64,000 nt of DNA from Wallemia ichthyophaga EXF-994 (GCF_000400465.1 NW_008806296.1:1-64000), one strand, 5' to 3'; shown: positions 22,546 through 35,053, numbered from the stretch's first letter. A program made the numbers and translations. The notes: generated from the sequence alone by a model not told the origin.

Positions 22546-23057
22546 GATGGTTTTGGTGAGAGATTGCGATTTCATTCGTCGACGAAAAAAGTACGTGTGA
22601 TAAACATTTGTACGAGATGTTTGCAGATTTATACAGCAATAAGGCTATTAGAATGCGCCATTCGACACTCTGCACTACTCCCACACTGAAAATATGCATT
22701 ACATCAAGCAATACACTCTTCGGGATACTCTTCCACCTCACGGAGTAAGTTACAGCTCTGTCCAGCTCCCAATTTATCCTCCTCATCGTCAAATGCTTAT
22801 CACCGATTTTCTCCATTCTATAGCTTGGTGCCTGAACGCACGTAACTTTCCGCAATCTTGAGCAAGAATAGCCGGTTACCGTGTTTATGTGATTTGAGTT
22901 AAAGTGCTATAGATATATTTCAGTGTCTCCCTCTGCGTTTAGTTTGCTTTGTTTGCTTGTTTTGTTTGCTAGTACACGCACGCACACGCACACGCACACC
23001 AACTAATGAAATGCAATAAATAAATTTCTTATAAGCAAACACAAACTTTGATCTCTC
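22546..23057. other. Intergenic, short CA-rich microsatellite
   Basis: About 500 bases between citrate synthase (5' end) and metacaspase (3' end). A short (CACG/CACA)n run lies near 22975-22999. No gene seen. Confidence 0.5.
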
Positions 23058-24420
23058 TCAAACAACAAATTTCAAGTTGAGATCAATTGGATGAGCTGAG
23101 CTGAGTTGAGGCAGCTGCTGGTAGCGGCTAATCTCATCACGTATAGCGTTGAGGAGATCGAGGTATGATAGATTTGAGTATTTGGAGACCACTGAACAGA
23201 AGGCGTGGGACATTGCACCACCATTCATGTTACCAAAGCTGGTATCGGCTGATGTCTGATTATCTTTGCATCCTGAAAGGGAGATTACATCTGCAGGATG
23301 CGTCTTCTGCATACTAAGCTTCTGCGCCTTGTTGCCCCTGATGGCACTCTTGCCCAGGCCGAAGAGTGTCTTCACTGCACTACCTGTATTGCCCCTCATA
23401 TAGCTCATACCAGCATTAAGTAGATTGGTGCCTGCGCCCTCCAAGCCATTTTGTTCCTTAACGGAGCCTTTAGTTGAATAGAGATAGGGCAGATCTAAAG
23501 CCGTAGCACTGTGACAAGAGTCGAAAATTGCTGTAAGTCGGACACCAGGCTGAAGAGGGCGTACCATACGATCGTAAAGTTCATCGTCAATAATCTGGCC
23601 GGCCATCTTGTAGTCCACAGGCAGGATTGTTTCATCGTACCCATCTGCCTCGTCGCCTACCCTATCCTTAGCCTGGCCACCATGCCCCGAGTAATGCCAG
23701 AAAAGACTGTCATTTGGTTGGGCGTTGCTGACGAGCCAGCCAATAGCTCGCGTTATATTCGCGCGGGTGGGATGAGACATTGGATTACGCTGATCGTCTG
23801 TCAAAATAACCATATCCTCTGGCTTGTATCCCCGATGTAAAAGGAAGCGCTGCATGTTCTGTACGTCGTTGATGCAGCCTCGCAGTTCCGACTTTGTGTT
23901 GAAGTAATTGATACCGATCAACAATGCCTTACGTTTCCCGGTAGCTTGCGAGTACCTGAATTCTACGTTACCACCTCCAGGCGTGGATACGTGCTGCATG
24001 CCGGACGGAGGCTGGGCTGATTAATCTTAGTCTTTTCTGTTACATCAAAACTCTCGATACGCACGAGGACCATGAAAGCCATGAGCAGGATGTGGTCGTG
24101 GGCTGTATGAGATTAGTTGAGCCTTGATTAATACAGTCATGCTAACCTTGGATATCCATGCGGTGGTGGAAGTGGTGGACCTCTGAGGAGAGTGAGTAAG
24201 GAGTAGGCGACGCGTACGTGTACCGCACCCTCCATAATTTCCTGGTGGTGGCGGTCTGTGGAAACCGTAACTTTGAATATTGCATCAGATAACCAACCAA
24301 TTGTTATCGCGATTCTACTCACGGAGGTATAGCCGGTGGACTGGATGAATGTGAGCGGGACCGTTGAAATACACGGGTTACTCACGGATGGCTGTTTTGG
24401 TATTGCTGGCCAGGGTACAT
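23058..24420 (-). CDS. MCA1: Type I metacaspase
   Basis: Cysteine protease of the C14B family acting in proteostasis and stress-induced death. Six exons: 24420-24386, 24340-24323, 24270-24229, 24182-24147, 24102-24065 and 24016-23058 (375 residues, exact frame). The N-terminal prodomain is Pro/Tyr/Gly/His-rich (QQYQNSHPPPAIPPYGFH). The catalytic domain shows KALLIGINYF, the His in HYSGHGGQ and the Cys in IFDSCHSATALDLPY, plus DGYDETILPVD. All five prodomain introns are under 55 nt. Confidence 0.93.
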
Positions 24421-24709
24421 TTCTTGAAAGTCACTGTTAAAGAAGAAACTTCGTAAATGCCAAGCTGTGCCCAGCTATTTACGAACAGCTATTTTCGGAA
24501 GTAAATACGATCATGTGCCAGCTGTCATTTACTCAATTCAGCAGATTCATTGCGCGCTAGCCTGGCACACGAACCTAGCACCCAAATACCTGGCGCTGAG
24601 ATCAACTTAACACAATCAGCAAGCTTCATCCTCAGAATGAAATGAATTAAAGTAATTAAATGCTTATATACTTCTAGTTATCCCTTGCTTATCATAATCT
24701 AACCTCTAC

Positions 24710-25539
24710 CTACTTACGTCCGCCCTTCTTTCCCTTTTTGGCCTTCTTACCAGCTTCATCACCACTCGTTTCTTCAGCTGAGGAAGCACTCTTATTCTTA
24801 CGCTGCTTCAGCTTTGCGAGCTCTGGCATCCAATCGTTGTCGCCTTCTTTGACATCCTCAACGTTGACTGGGCGTATTGGTGCTGAGATGTTCTCCTTGG
24901 CCTTGCTCTTCCTCTTTTTCTCAGCTGGAGAGAGAGGGTTGATGTAGGTCTCGTAGACAAATTTAGCCGCCAAATAAGCTATTCCAGCCAACAAGGCGTA
25001 AATAGACAACATTTCAAGATCGAATGTCTGCTTAGGCTCGACGACTGTGAGCACGCCATCGAAAGCGTCGAGCAAATGACTGATGCCCTCGTTGTCGCTT
25101 ACTGTGAGACTAACTTCGAGCTTCAAATCACCAGTCTTGAACTCGGAAGGGAAGTTGTAGGCGTATGGCGTTGTATTAGAGTCACCTTGGATAGTTTTAC
25201 CGATATTTGAGACTTTAGGAGCATCTTTGACCTTCTTGTCATTCTTGACGTTCTTAAATACTCCAGAAATGCTTTGTAAAGTGTAATTGGCTGATTCTGC
25301 GTTTATAGAGTTTATAAGCAGCGTGTTGGTCTCTCCATTGATAACGATATTCCCATCGATTGCCAATCCATTGATTGCATTTATTATATTTGACTTTACC
25401 TCTATCTGTGGTGCTTTCACTGAGCTGGTCACAGATGCTGGGAAGGGCGAGAAGCGTGAGATTGCGCAGGAAGTACAGTGATACACTCACCGATAGCAAC
25501 ACCAGCCGCGCTAAGCAGAGAAAGCAGCGATATTTTCAT
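24710..25539 (-). CDS. Translocon-associated protein alpha (TRAP-alpha/SSR1, Irc22-like)
   Basis: Single-pass ER protein of the TRAP complex at the Sec61 translocon. Exons 25539-25491 and 25437-24710 (258 residues, exact). Exon 1 supplies a signal peptide (MKISLLSLLSAAGVAIA). The lumenal domain includes NGETNTLLINSINAES, TPYAYNFPSEFKTGDL and DAFDGVLTVVEP, followed by a membrane segment (MLSIYALLAGIAYLAA) and a Lys-rich cytosolic tail ending KKGKKGGRK. Yeast Irc22 is the nearest budding-yeast relative by layout. Confidence 0.85.
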
Positions 25540-25665
25540 TTTAATTCTTTGGTGGGACCGGGCCGTCTAATTCAACAATGAAGAAGTCTCATTAATTTGG
25601 TGTGATAAAACGATACGAAAATTATATGAAAATTACTTGAAAATTGCTTGGAATCTGCTTAGAAA

Positions 25666-26589
25666 TCAATATGCCATTCTGGTGTTGCTGGGCGCACTAC
25701 TATCTCTGGTCTGGATGCCGCGTTAGCTTCCTCAGTGTGCATAACAACCAACTCACTTGTATTTGGGGTCAGATTCAAGGAGACGCAGCGCATACCACCT
25801 ATGAGCAAGTACATTTCCTAGAAGGAGTAGCGGCAAGAACGCAAAGATCTATTCCATCTGTTAGCCCGCGTTTTACTTCTTGATGTGGTCTTACTATTCC
25901 ACGAATATTACGTTCATCATCCCATTCTTTCTGGCATTCTCCATAGATGTCAGCTTGATACTCTTGTGTATCAAGAACTCACTGCCGCGTAACTCCTCGT
26001 CAACACTAACATCATCTTGATATTCTTGCATGCAACGAGTTATTATCCCATCCTAAACCTTCTATAAACCTTGCTGCAACCTTTATATTTTAACGTACGT
26101 GGTATTCAGCTACTATCAGCAAGTCCGTATATACGGTAGCGAGTAGAGTGAAAGCGGTATATCTATGAATGCGTTGCGAATGCCACAACGCTAATCGGCC
26201 ACCCTGTACATCTGTAAGACGTGAAAGCCTAATTATACCATCAAACTCACAAACCATGAGTACATAAATGCGAACACTTCAAATATGATTACGACCAGGT
26301 AGCAGATACTGAGTACTGTTGCATAATATGTCAAGTCCTCTGAGTATCCTATATACAGATGTCTTTTTTCTAAACACATTCGCGTACTTGCTTGAGCATA
26401 AACGATGATCATGCACTTTGCAATTATGCATATAATTGGGTACATTGTTTCTCCCATAGTATCAGTGGAGGGGTATCTCCCTGGATAATGCGCTGCGTAA
26501 GGCACCTTGTAGAGGGATTCGTATAAGTAGTTGAAGATTTTGTTCATTGATGTTGTGTTAAGAGGTGCTTTCTGCTCAAATTCAACCAA
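25666..26589 (-). CDS. Polytopic membrane protein, receptor-like, unknown family (gene D)
   Basis: Begins at 26589 with a 3-helix part (PIICIIAKCMIIVYAQ; ATVLSICYLVVIIFEVFAF). A GTGAGT donor after SWF joins GGRLALWHSQRIHRY and TAFTLLATVYTDLLIVAEYH. A later exon gives IFAFLPLLLLGNVLAHRWY, and the last exon ends KDSSAPSNTRMAY with stop at 25666. The exon(s) near 25940-26100 coding an acidic loop are not fully resolved. Total is about six or seven helices with a short cytosolic tail. It resembles, in layout only, the orphan membrane proteins at 35-43 kb. Confidence 0.5.
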
Positions 26590-27358
26590 CTATGCTGTCC
26601 TTTGGCATGGACGCTAGCAAAGTGTTTCTCGATTCGCAATTTACTGCATCATTTATTGGAATGTGGCTATTTTCCTAATCAGGCTTGATTTCATTATTGA
26701 GCTAATGCTGAATCACATTCCTGACTAAGTTTGCAACAATTGTGCTTCACGGTGCAGAAAATAGTTCTGGATTGCACAAGCTTGGAGATCGACTGGAAGC
26801 TATTGTTGATTGACTCTGCGATATGAGCTTGATAAGTGAGTAATCGAGTCCGAGTATGGTAAATGCATACTAAAGTAAAAGTATGAATCCTGCTTCTCTC
26901 TTTTAAAATGATTCTAACCTTACTCAAGATTGAGACTGTAAGCTAATGTCACGTACATACAAAGATGCAGATTTTCAGATCCTGAAAGCAGAGTGTGTTC
27001 TTTTTGACAAATATTAACAGATCAAACTCAATTTTATCGTTCCTATGTATTTGGTTTCTGCTCGCAAAAAAAAAAGACTGCCGATATCTAGAACTTCAGT
27101 GACTCTGTAGTATATTAAAGCTGAGTATACCCATCGTCAATCACCCATCAAGATCAAAAGCCAAGAATATCCGTCAGCTGCTGCTCAAATGCAAAACACA
27201 ACAAACAATCTAAAACATTACCTGGTTACCTTCAAGACAACAATAAATTGAATAATTAAAGAACAAAATATTTCTGGGCGATTAGCACATTACATAGTCT
27301 AGTATCTGTCACTTTAAAGATCAAATGAGCAAATACACGTTCTATAGTTCGTTCATAC
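26590..27358. other. Intergenic, low coding potential
   Basis: AT-rich, about 770 bases. A small minus-strand frame at 26694-26927 has intron-like signals but I cannot build a protein from it. A poly-A run lies at 27066-27075. Confidence 0.4.
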
Positions 27359-28813
27359 TTACTCATCGGCTGGAGGTGGAGGTGATCTCTGAAAATTATG
27401 TGAGTCGCTTTAATTATATTAAGCTAAATACCCACCTCACGCTCATAACGATCAAAGCCAGCATCCTCACGTCTTGGTGGAGGTGGTCTTGAATCGTAGT
27501 CATCGTAGCGTGATGATCTTCTTGGTGGTGAACGCTCTCTAGCGCCTCCCCATCCGCCGCCAGAGGCAGGAGGTTCAGCAGCCTGCAGTGCTGTGAGATG
27601 GCGATTCTTTTCAACAATCCGGACTTACATCAGCTACGACTTGAACTGGGACACCCTTAAGTTCAGTGTTGTCGAGCTTGGCAACAGCATCTTCAGCATC
27701 GTACTTGGAAGCAAACTCAATGACACTGGAGCTTTTCAGCAATTGAAACGTTACAGCGCTAAGACCTACCCTTGTCCTGGAATACTACGGTCAACGTCTG
27801 CACGAGTGACTGCACCACCGTCACGACCGAAGTCCTTGAGATCCTATACCAAGCGAAACCGCCAATTTAGCCAAAATCCTCACGAAAGCTACACACGCGA
27901 AAAAAAGGAATAGCACTTTGTGAACGCCACGACAACGACCTAAATCGAGCCTGCTCCAATCCAAGGAAAGTCACCAAGTACCACATCCCATCCCTATTTT
28001 CACGCGATAGCAAATAAAAGACGAACCTGCCAGCTAGTTTCCTCAGAAATACCTTGGACAAAGACCTTGAAGCCAGTGTTTGGTCTAGGACCGCGCTTTT
28101 CACGAGGTGGGCCGTAGTCGTCCCTTGGGTAACGATCGTAGCGATCACCACCGCCGTATCTGTCGCCACCGTATCTGTCACCGCCATATCTGTCACCGCC
28201 ATATCTATCACCACCGTATCTGTCACCGCCGCCGTATCTGTCGTAGTCACGGCCACCTCTGTCCGAATATCTGTCGTATCTATCATAGCGATCATAGTGA
28301 TCGTAGCGGTCGTACCTATCATAGCGGTCGCCGCGATCACGATAATCTCTTGGAGGTGGTGGGCCGCCGAAGCGGTCATCACGGTCACGTCTTTGCTCTT
28401 TTGCAAAGTCGATGACAAGGCGTTCACCCATGAAGTCACGGCCTCTGTAGCTGTTTAAGTGCTTAGATGAGCTCAATGACTGCAGGGTGTACCTACGAGT
28501 CAATGACGTCTTCGGCGTCCTAAATCGGTCAATTAAAGCCACGAGCAATGTGCAATCGCACTCACTCTGAGACTCTCGAATTCGACAAAGCCGAATCCCT
28601 TGTGCTGAAGATGATTTGAGCAATTGTGCATTTCCAGAGGAATTCTACGCACAGAGATGATACGAATGTCGACTAAAGGACGTGGGCTAAAGAACTGTTC
28701 ACTGAGCGTTGATTGAGATAAGAAAAGAGAATATTGAACACAACCCACAGATCTTCCTTTTGGCAATCTGGGTTTAATCCACCGAGATAAAGACGTTTCG
28801 TTGGTGCTGCCAT
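27359..28813 (-). CDS. Two-RRM SR-like RNA-binding protein with DRYGG repeats
   Basis: mRNA-binding protein of the SR/Npl3 type. Read from ATG 28813 (MAAPTKRLYLGGLNPDC) to stop 27359 through about eight exons. RRM1 shows RLYLGGL (RNP2) and KGFGFVEFE (RNP1). Then come RRDRDDRF and a tract of DRYGG and DRYD units (about 28120-28360). RRM2 has FKVFVQGISEETSWQDLKDF and VIEFASKYDAEDAVAKLDN. The C-terminus is Arg/Ser/Pro-rich (RERSPPRRSSRYDDY; RRSPPPPADE). RRM2 is interrupted by an unusually long 183-nt intron (27844-28026). A role in splicing or export is inferred. Confidence 0.85.
28122..28345 (-). repeat. In-frame tandem DRYGG / DRYD coding repeat
   Basis: Imperfect 15-21 nt units on the minus strand encode about six DRYGG copies followed upstream by DRYD units. 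Copies differ at synonymous positions and the repeat is within an ORF, so it is coding low-complexity sequence and not a CRISPR. Confidence 0.85.
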
Positions 28814-29610
28814 AGTGTTGGTAGTTGTGAAGGAAGCGGCGAAAGTGGAATTCGGTGGGAAAAGTTGAATGAACATTAATTTATTTGTGAACACAATCTG
28901 CGTGGCATAAATATAGATTGCTCACAGCTACACTGGCTCTTTTCCCCTCTATTCACGTGCTCGCAGATACTTTCGGAATCTTAAAGTCGAAGCGAGCTGC
29001 TTCTGTGATGGAATGATAATGAAGCGAGCATTCACATAGCAGCGCTTGTTCACGCTTGTAGTATCTGAGTGTCCAGTGTGTCTACCTGAAGAGGCCTGCT
29101 CATGCGACTCAATGCAGCCGCTAGTATTGAGCTTGAGGCTTGAAGCTTAGAGGAGCATCATAGGTATACTGATGCCGGTGGCGTCATTCATCAATCACGT
29201 GAAGGTGTCAAATTCTTTACAGAGATATTTGCGCTTCTTGTATGACTGGATCTATCAACGTAAAGCACTTGAGTACAAAGCAGAACTATCAGCTAAATAT
29301 GCACTTTCGGTTACACCACATGACTAGGGCATCGGAGTTCCAATGAACGTTTGAACCCTGAGCCGAGGTACGCAGGATATCAAACTGAACTCCGAGGAAT
29401 AGGGAATCCAGATCGGCTTTTTACCAATGGTAATACTAGGCCTTATCTATCTACCACAACAACTATCCCTGATTAGATTGATTTTGAAGAGCTTAATTTA
29501 TGACGTTCGAAGATATTGGTTCCTCGAGGGGACGGAGCGTCAGCAGACTAATTGAGCAATATAAATGAGCACATTTACTTCTTGGCATCCCACTTCGAAG
29601 AACTTTTGCC
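28814..29610. other. Divergent intergenic region, RRM gene / invertase
   Basis: About 800 bases between two divergent genes; both promoters must lie here. No ORF over 60 codons or RNA gene seen. Confidence 0.5.
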
Positions 29611-31291
29611 ATGAAAATCCCGTACTCTACACTAACATCAGCATCAATGCTAGCAAGCAGGGCAGCAGACTTACAGTGTCTAGGTAGCTCTACTGGTATG
29701 CCACTATCTCCGGGAACTTATAGTGAGCCATTGAGACCTCAAGTCCACTACACTCGTGCGCACATCTGTCTGACTTTTGTGATACACAGTAACAACTCAC
29801 TACAGCATCTGAGAACTTCTCTAACGACCCCAATGGCTTAATCTACGCTAACAATCTTTACCACATCTACCACCAGTGGAATGCCAAGGCTAATTTGCCA
29901 GGGTATCAGAACTGGGGCCACGCTACGAGTGAGGACTTGGTACATTGGACCCTGCATCCAGCTGCTATCACGCCTGATAGCGAAGATGGACCATTTATTT
30001 TCTCAGGAAGCGCTATCATAGACTTTGATAATGATTCCGGTATTTTTAATGATACCACTGCATCAGATAACAGATTGCTTGCCTTCTATACCAGCGCTAG
30101 TGATGATAAGCAAACGCAAAATATTGCGTACTCAACGGATGGAGGTTATTCATATACAAAACGACCAGAGCCAGTCATCGACATTGACAACAGCCAGTTC
30201 AGAGGTTTGTCTGGCGTAATTCTAAAACATGCCACTAACACCTCCAAGATCCCAAAGTTTTCTGGTACGAGCCAGACTCGAAATGGGTGATGATCGTGTC
30301 ATTAGCTTCGCAGCACGAAATGATCATTTACGACTCAAACAACTTATTGGACTGGACTGAGACATCTCGTTTCGGCAATGTCGGTCAACTGGGCTATCAA
30401 TATGAATGTCCTGATCTATTTCCGCTTAAAATCGAAGGCAGTGACGAAGAAAAATGGGTATTGATCACATCTGTTAACCCAGGCGCAATCAATGGCGGTG
30501 GTTCGGCCACCAGCTACTTTATCGGTGATTTCGACGGTAAAAAGTTCACACCAGTGGATCTAGCAGTGCACGAAATGGACTTTGGGTACGATAATTACGC
30601 GGGAGTCACTTTCAACAATATCCCTGATGGACGTAGATTGTGGTTGGGCTGGTCTAGCAACTGGCTTTACGCTGCAGAAGTCCCCACTGCGCCGTGGAGA
30701 TCATCGCTGTCACTCGTACACGAGTTGTCTCTCGCTAGAGTCAACCTCACCGATCAGGAGGAGTCGCTTATGCTGAGACATAAGCCGGTTGACTTATCAA
30801 CCCTCATCACCGACACTGTCAAGGAGACTAGCACATCAACGAACTCAGATTCTGTAGAATTTCCAACTGATGGCGCGGTAGACTTTACTGCTCATTTGTC
30901 TTTTAACTCTTTAAATTCTAACTCTTCATCAAAATCTGCATCGAGGATCACTATAGAATCTGAAGATGCTCAGAACTCAATTGAAATTGGTTTGCAGTTC
31001 TCTGATCACATCGCATACATCAATAGAGCTAACTCTGGATGGTCTAATGCTATATTCGAAAGTGTTTCAGCGACTTCTATCCATATTCCAGACGATCAAA
31101 AAGTCAGTTTGAGAGCCATTGTTGACCACTCACAGTTGGAGCTATTTATACAAGATGGTATACATCTAGGATCGATGGTTTTCTTTTTTGAGGATGGTCG
31201 TGTTCCTGCGCGCCTTCACTACTCAAACGATAAAGGTGTCCAAACAGATTACTTCCGTCTCGATGCTTTGAAGAGCATTTGGCAATGCTAA
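29611..31291 (+). CDS. Glycoside hydrolase family 32 beta-fructofuranosidase (invertase type)
   Basis: Hydrolyses sucrose or fructans. Exons 29611-29755, 29806-30204 and 30249-31291 give 528 residues exactly. GH32 motifs: RPQVHYTP, NDPNGLIY with the nucleophile Asp, FSGSAIID, FRDPKVFWYEP (the RDP motif, created by splicing intron 2), and YECPDLFPL with the acid/base Glu. The C-terminal beta-sandwich ends with VDHSQLELFIQDG. The N-terminus is only weakly signal-like (MKIPYSTLTSASML), so secretion is unsure. Intron 2 stays open without splicing but would destroy RDP. Confidence 0.92.
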
Positions 31292-31480
31292 TGCAGCTGC
31301 AAAAATATGTATATAGAATGTAATCATGGATTGAAAATTTGCGATAAAAATTATACGCATAATAAAACAAACTGTTAATAAAAGCAGAAATAGTCCCAAT
31401 GACGTAGTAATATAGCTAATCTGAAAAAAATTCAGTTGGTGAAAGCTGCGAGAAATTCTTCACTTACCCAAGCATTAAAC

Positions 31481-33352
31481 TCAAACAAACTTGCTAAAGG
31501 TTCGTTTATAATTATTCTTAGCCCTCTTCATCTGCCTGTATGTCTTGTCATTGAAATGTGAGTATCCACCACTGATTGTGCTCTCCCATTGCTCAGACGT
31601 CTGACGAGCTCGCTTGTTTAAAGAACTGTGGTCTCGCTTTGACCCTCTTAACAGTCTATTTGCATTTCTTGATGCGCGCATCATTATTCCGCGGCTAACG
31701 CTACTAATTTGCTGAAATGTTTGCATGAATTGTTCACCGATATCTTGACTCTGTTTTTGAATGAATGACGGCGCATATCTCATTAGGTTTTCGTAAAGCT
31801 CTTGTACATTCTCGTAGCCAATTTCAGCTACTATCCATGTGAGTTCCAGTATCGTTTCAGCTATCGCAACAACTTGACGTATGTGATCGCCAACATAATA
31901 CAGCGACATGAAGTACGCGTTATTCAGAACATTTCCAGTCATCTTCATCCAGTCTTCATTATTGAACGAGTCTTTCTCTGAAGCATCTGTACTTCTCAGT
32001 TGATCTTTGACCAGAGTCATAGAGGGTATGCGAGCGACAACATCAAACACCTGATTAAAGACAGAAACTTCTGTTGTAGTCTTGGCCTGGTCTATCGTCT
32101 TGTAATTATTGACGGAGGGCTTTGGTCTAAGGCTGAGTGACGGCTTATAGGAGCAAGGTGCGGAGCTGATCGCAGGCTTGATAGCAGTAGGCTGATTCGC
32201 TCCAGACAGCCAATTCAAATCGTAGTTGCCCTCAGAAGCTAACCTATAGGTGTTGAAAGCCAACATTGACGTGAGCACTAATCCTAAGATGCTGCATGTA
32301 CTGATAGCAAGAAAAGCTGTTAGTAGTTCAACAAGAAAGAGGGCTATATTTACTATTTAAATGACCAAAAAAGATAATCAAGAGAATTTGCAATTGCTGA
32401 AACCTTTGGTTTCACTTTGACAGCATCCTCACCCTTCTCCCTTGAGACAGGTTCTACGGCTCTGGCAGTAGAAGTGTCAGCAAAAGCACCCCGATTTTCA
32501 ATACCTTCATAGATTCTCTTCATCTTTTGTGAAGCTGTGTGGTCAGTCAACTCTTTAAGCGTAATTTTGTTCTCGTCGACGCCAGAGTCCACGGCAGTTG
32601 AGTCGAAAATAACAATTTGAAGCTTTGATCGCAATTTTAAAACATCAGCAAAGACATCAATACCTTCATTGGCGGGAATAACGATGATGGTAGGCAAATT
32701 TTCAAGTAAAATTTTGAAAATTTCATCCTATGGCGGGTGAGTTTGGGTGTATCATAGCAGCAAGGCATACTTGAGCAAATGAGCCACTAATGTTGATGTA
32801 TTGATAATGCAGATGGAAGTAGTTGCTTTCAAGACGCCACTCTTGCTCGCTAACAGGAAAGCAGCAGTCAGGGTTATTCGCATTGACAATATGGTTAGTC
32901 GAATCGCCCTCAGTGACGAATCCAGGTCTTGTATCAAATAAGCATTTAATGAAAGCCTTCTTCATGACGTCCGAAAACTGTTGCAGATCGTTGGATTGAG
33001 TGAGTACGATGACTTTGGCTGTGAGAGTACCTGAGCAGTCTGTAACAGTACGAGAGGAAGAGCTGAGTGATTCTGGAGACTGTTTAGATTCTACGGGCGT
33101 GGATTTGTAAGACGTTTTGAGAGATTCGTGTTTTGGGTTAGAGTCACTGTGATTGCTGCGATTTGTGCTTGCAGTAGAATCAGCATCAGACATGCAATCA
33201 TCAGTTGCTTGTGAGGCGTTTGAATGGCTTTCTAAAGCGCTCTCAAAGTGAGATTTGTCGAGTGGATCTGGGAATGAGAGTGATAAGTCGTCATCCTCGG
33301 ATGAAGGTGGTGCGACGTCTAGCCAGTCAGTTGAAGTCGTTAGATCGCTCAT
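31481..33352 (-). CDS. Single-pass membrane protein with receiver-like domain; candidate mitophagy receptor
   Basis: Three exons, 33352-32771, 32727-32354 and 32300-31481, sum to 591 residues exactly. Layout: Ser/Asp-rich disordered N-terminus with an Atg8-interaction-type motif (STDWLDV) near residue 10; an alpha/beta domain around residues 110-290 (TAKVIVLTQSNDLQQF; TIIVIPANEGIDVFADVL; KLQIVIFDSTAV); one membrane helix (SILGLVLTSMLAFNTY, around residues 320-340); and a C-terminal helical part of about 240 residues. This order (acidic LIR, pseudo-receiver-like domain, one helix, distal domain) is that of yeast Atg32. I see layout, not sequence identity. The gene is real; the function is hypothesis. 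Confidence 0.72.
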
Positions 33353-33611
33353 ACGTAAATCTGTAGTGTATTTAGCGAGTGTTTTTAATATGCATTCAGC
33401 ACTCACTGTTCCCCTGTTGATTGATACAGGTGAGAACCAGGAATGATGAAATGTGGGCCATATCGGTAAAAAAAGAGCAAAATCATATAATCATCCTGAT
33501 AAACTACATACATCACAAGAATCACATAGATACTTATATTACCCTATTCTGTCGATATTCTGAATTTTGATAGCCCGTACCGGCTGACATCTCCTTCACA
33601 CTCAGACGATC

Positions 33612-34282
33612 ATGTACAATATCTTCTTTAATAAGAATGAAAACGTTCGCGTTGAAGATGGCTCTTTAAAGCTCACTGATATTATTGGTTCTTCCTCTGA
33701 GGACTTCAAGTGCTCCAGCGATATCAATCAATCAGTGGCTAAGTTATGTGGTGAATTCAACTTTATCGACATCAGCGTATCTCCAAGAATGCTCGGTGGT
33801 AAAGGTGGTTTTGGTGCTCAATTGCGCTCTGCAGGTGGCAAAATGAGATCAAATCGCAACAACAACACAGACGCTTGCAGAGATCTCTCTGGTCGACGTA
33901 TATCAACTCTCAAAGAAGCTCAGAAGTGGGTGTGGTCATTATAATAAAGAATGTCAACTTACACGTCTTCAGGGTGGCTGAATACATGGAGTCTTCGGAA
34001 GAGCGCGAAAAGAAGCAGAAGCAAGAAGAGAAAGATAAACTTGAAGCAATGGAGAAGAAATACAATCAACAGCCTCAAAAGAGAAGACTCGATGATGATA
34101 AGTACTTGGAACAAAACAAGGATATGAACGATAACGTAAGATCATCAGTCGCTAAAGGTTTACTCGCAAAGAGACGCAAGAAGCAGCCTTCCACAGAGAA
34201 TGCTGAGGCTGGATCATCCAGAAACCCTTTTCCATCTAAATTGGCAGAAGAATCCTCACAATCAGTACCAGCCAGCGCTTGA
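33612..34282 (+). CDS. SDE2: Sde2, ubiquitin-fold spliceosome/genome-stability factor
   Basis: Homologue of Sde2, made as a precursor with a ubiquitin-like fold that is cleaved after Gly-Gly so that the Lys-starting C-terminal part joins the spliceosome. Exons 33612-33925 and 33973-34282 (207 residues). The processing site and signature are intact: RMLGGKGGFGAQLRSAGG, then ACRDLSGRRI. The C-terminal part is a charged helix (EYMESSEEREKKQKQ) with basic clusters (LAKRRKKQ). In fission yeast Ubp5/Ubp15 do the cleavage. Confidence 0.92.
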
Positions 34283-35053
34283 AGGACATCCACCACACCC
34301 AAATGCTCCAAATTTTGTAGATTATGAGAAATGTATGGATAGATTATTAGTACTTGCTTTTATTATGCTCATAATTGTTTCTTCTCAAACGAATTAACTG
34401 AAATGCTTAGCTGTCTTCGTATTAGACATAGTTCACACTATCGTGCGAATCGTCAGCGAGGTTATCCAGCATAAACTTGGACTTCTGTTGGATTGCATTG
34501 TCATTTGTCTTTGGGACTTGTAGATGTTTGCCAATCTATAACCCAATATTGACTTTTTTTTGCGATTTGAGCTCAGTTGGGTGAGTATATTGTAATTACG
34601 GTCTCAATGACTTATTATTGATAAGATTAATAAAATCTGTATTCATGCTATCAGCGTCAAAAGTGCTTGATTGTCTTGCTTGGAACGATGGAGTTATTGC
34701 ATAAGAAGACTTCAATGATTCCATGTTTTGAACAACTGCTTTCATCTTGGCGTTTTCAAGGCTCCCAATTAAACATCCGCTTTAACTTCCCTTCTCCTCG
34801 AATTGGGTTGCTGTGGTGTGTGTAAGAGATTCTCACCATAGAGTCGGTCTTTGGACATGTGGGGGCCTCCGGCGGCTAACCCTAACCTGAGATTGGTAGA
34901 TGATTATCAGAAAGAATACTGCAAGGTAGAAAAAACACTTTCAAGTCTATTGGAATATCCTGTTGCGAGACTATATCCCTGAAAGGACTTACGTTTTCAA
35001 TCGTAAGAATAACTTGGGATGCCAAAGTGACGGTAAAGTTGGCTAAAGGGCAT
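34283..35053. other. Start of AT-rich accessory island, no gene recognised
   Basis: About 770 bases. The only notable item is a short telomere-like CTAACCCTAACC at 34877-34888 inside a GC-rich patch (GGGGGCCTCCGGCGG). No ORF or RNA gene supported. Confidence 0.4.

Noticed and set aside
26694-26927. 77-codon minus-strand ORF
   Set aside because: Contains intron-like signals, no conserved residues, and cannot be extended to a protein.
28122-28345. CRISPR-like spaced repeats
   Set aside because: Units are contiguous, in frame and encode DRYGG; the genome is eukaryotic.
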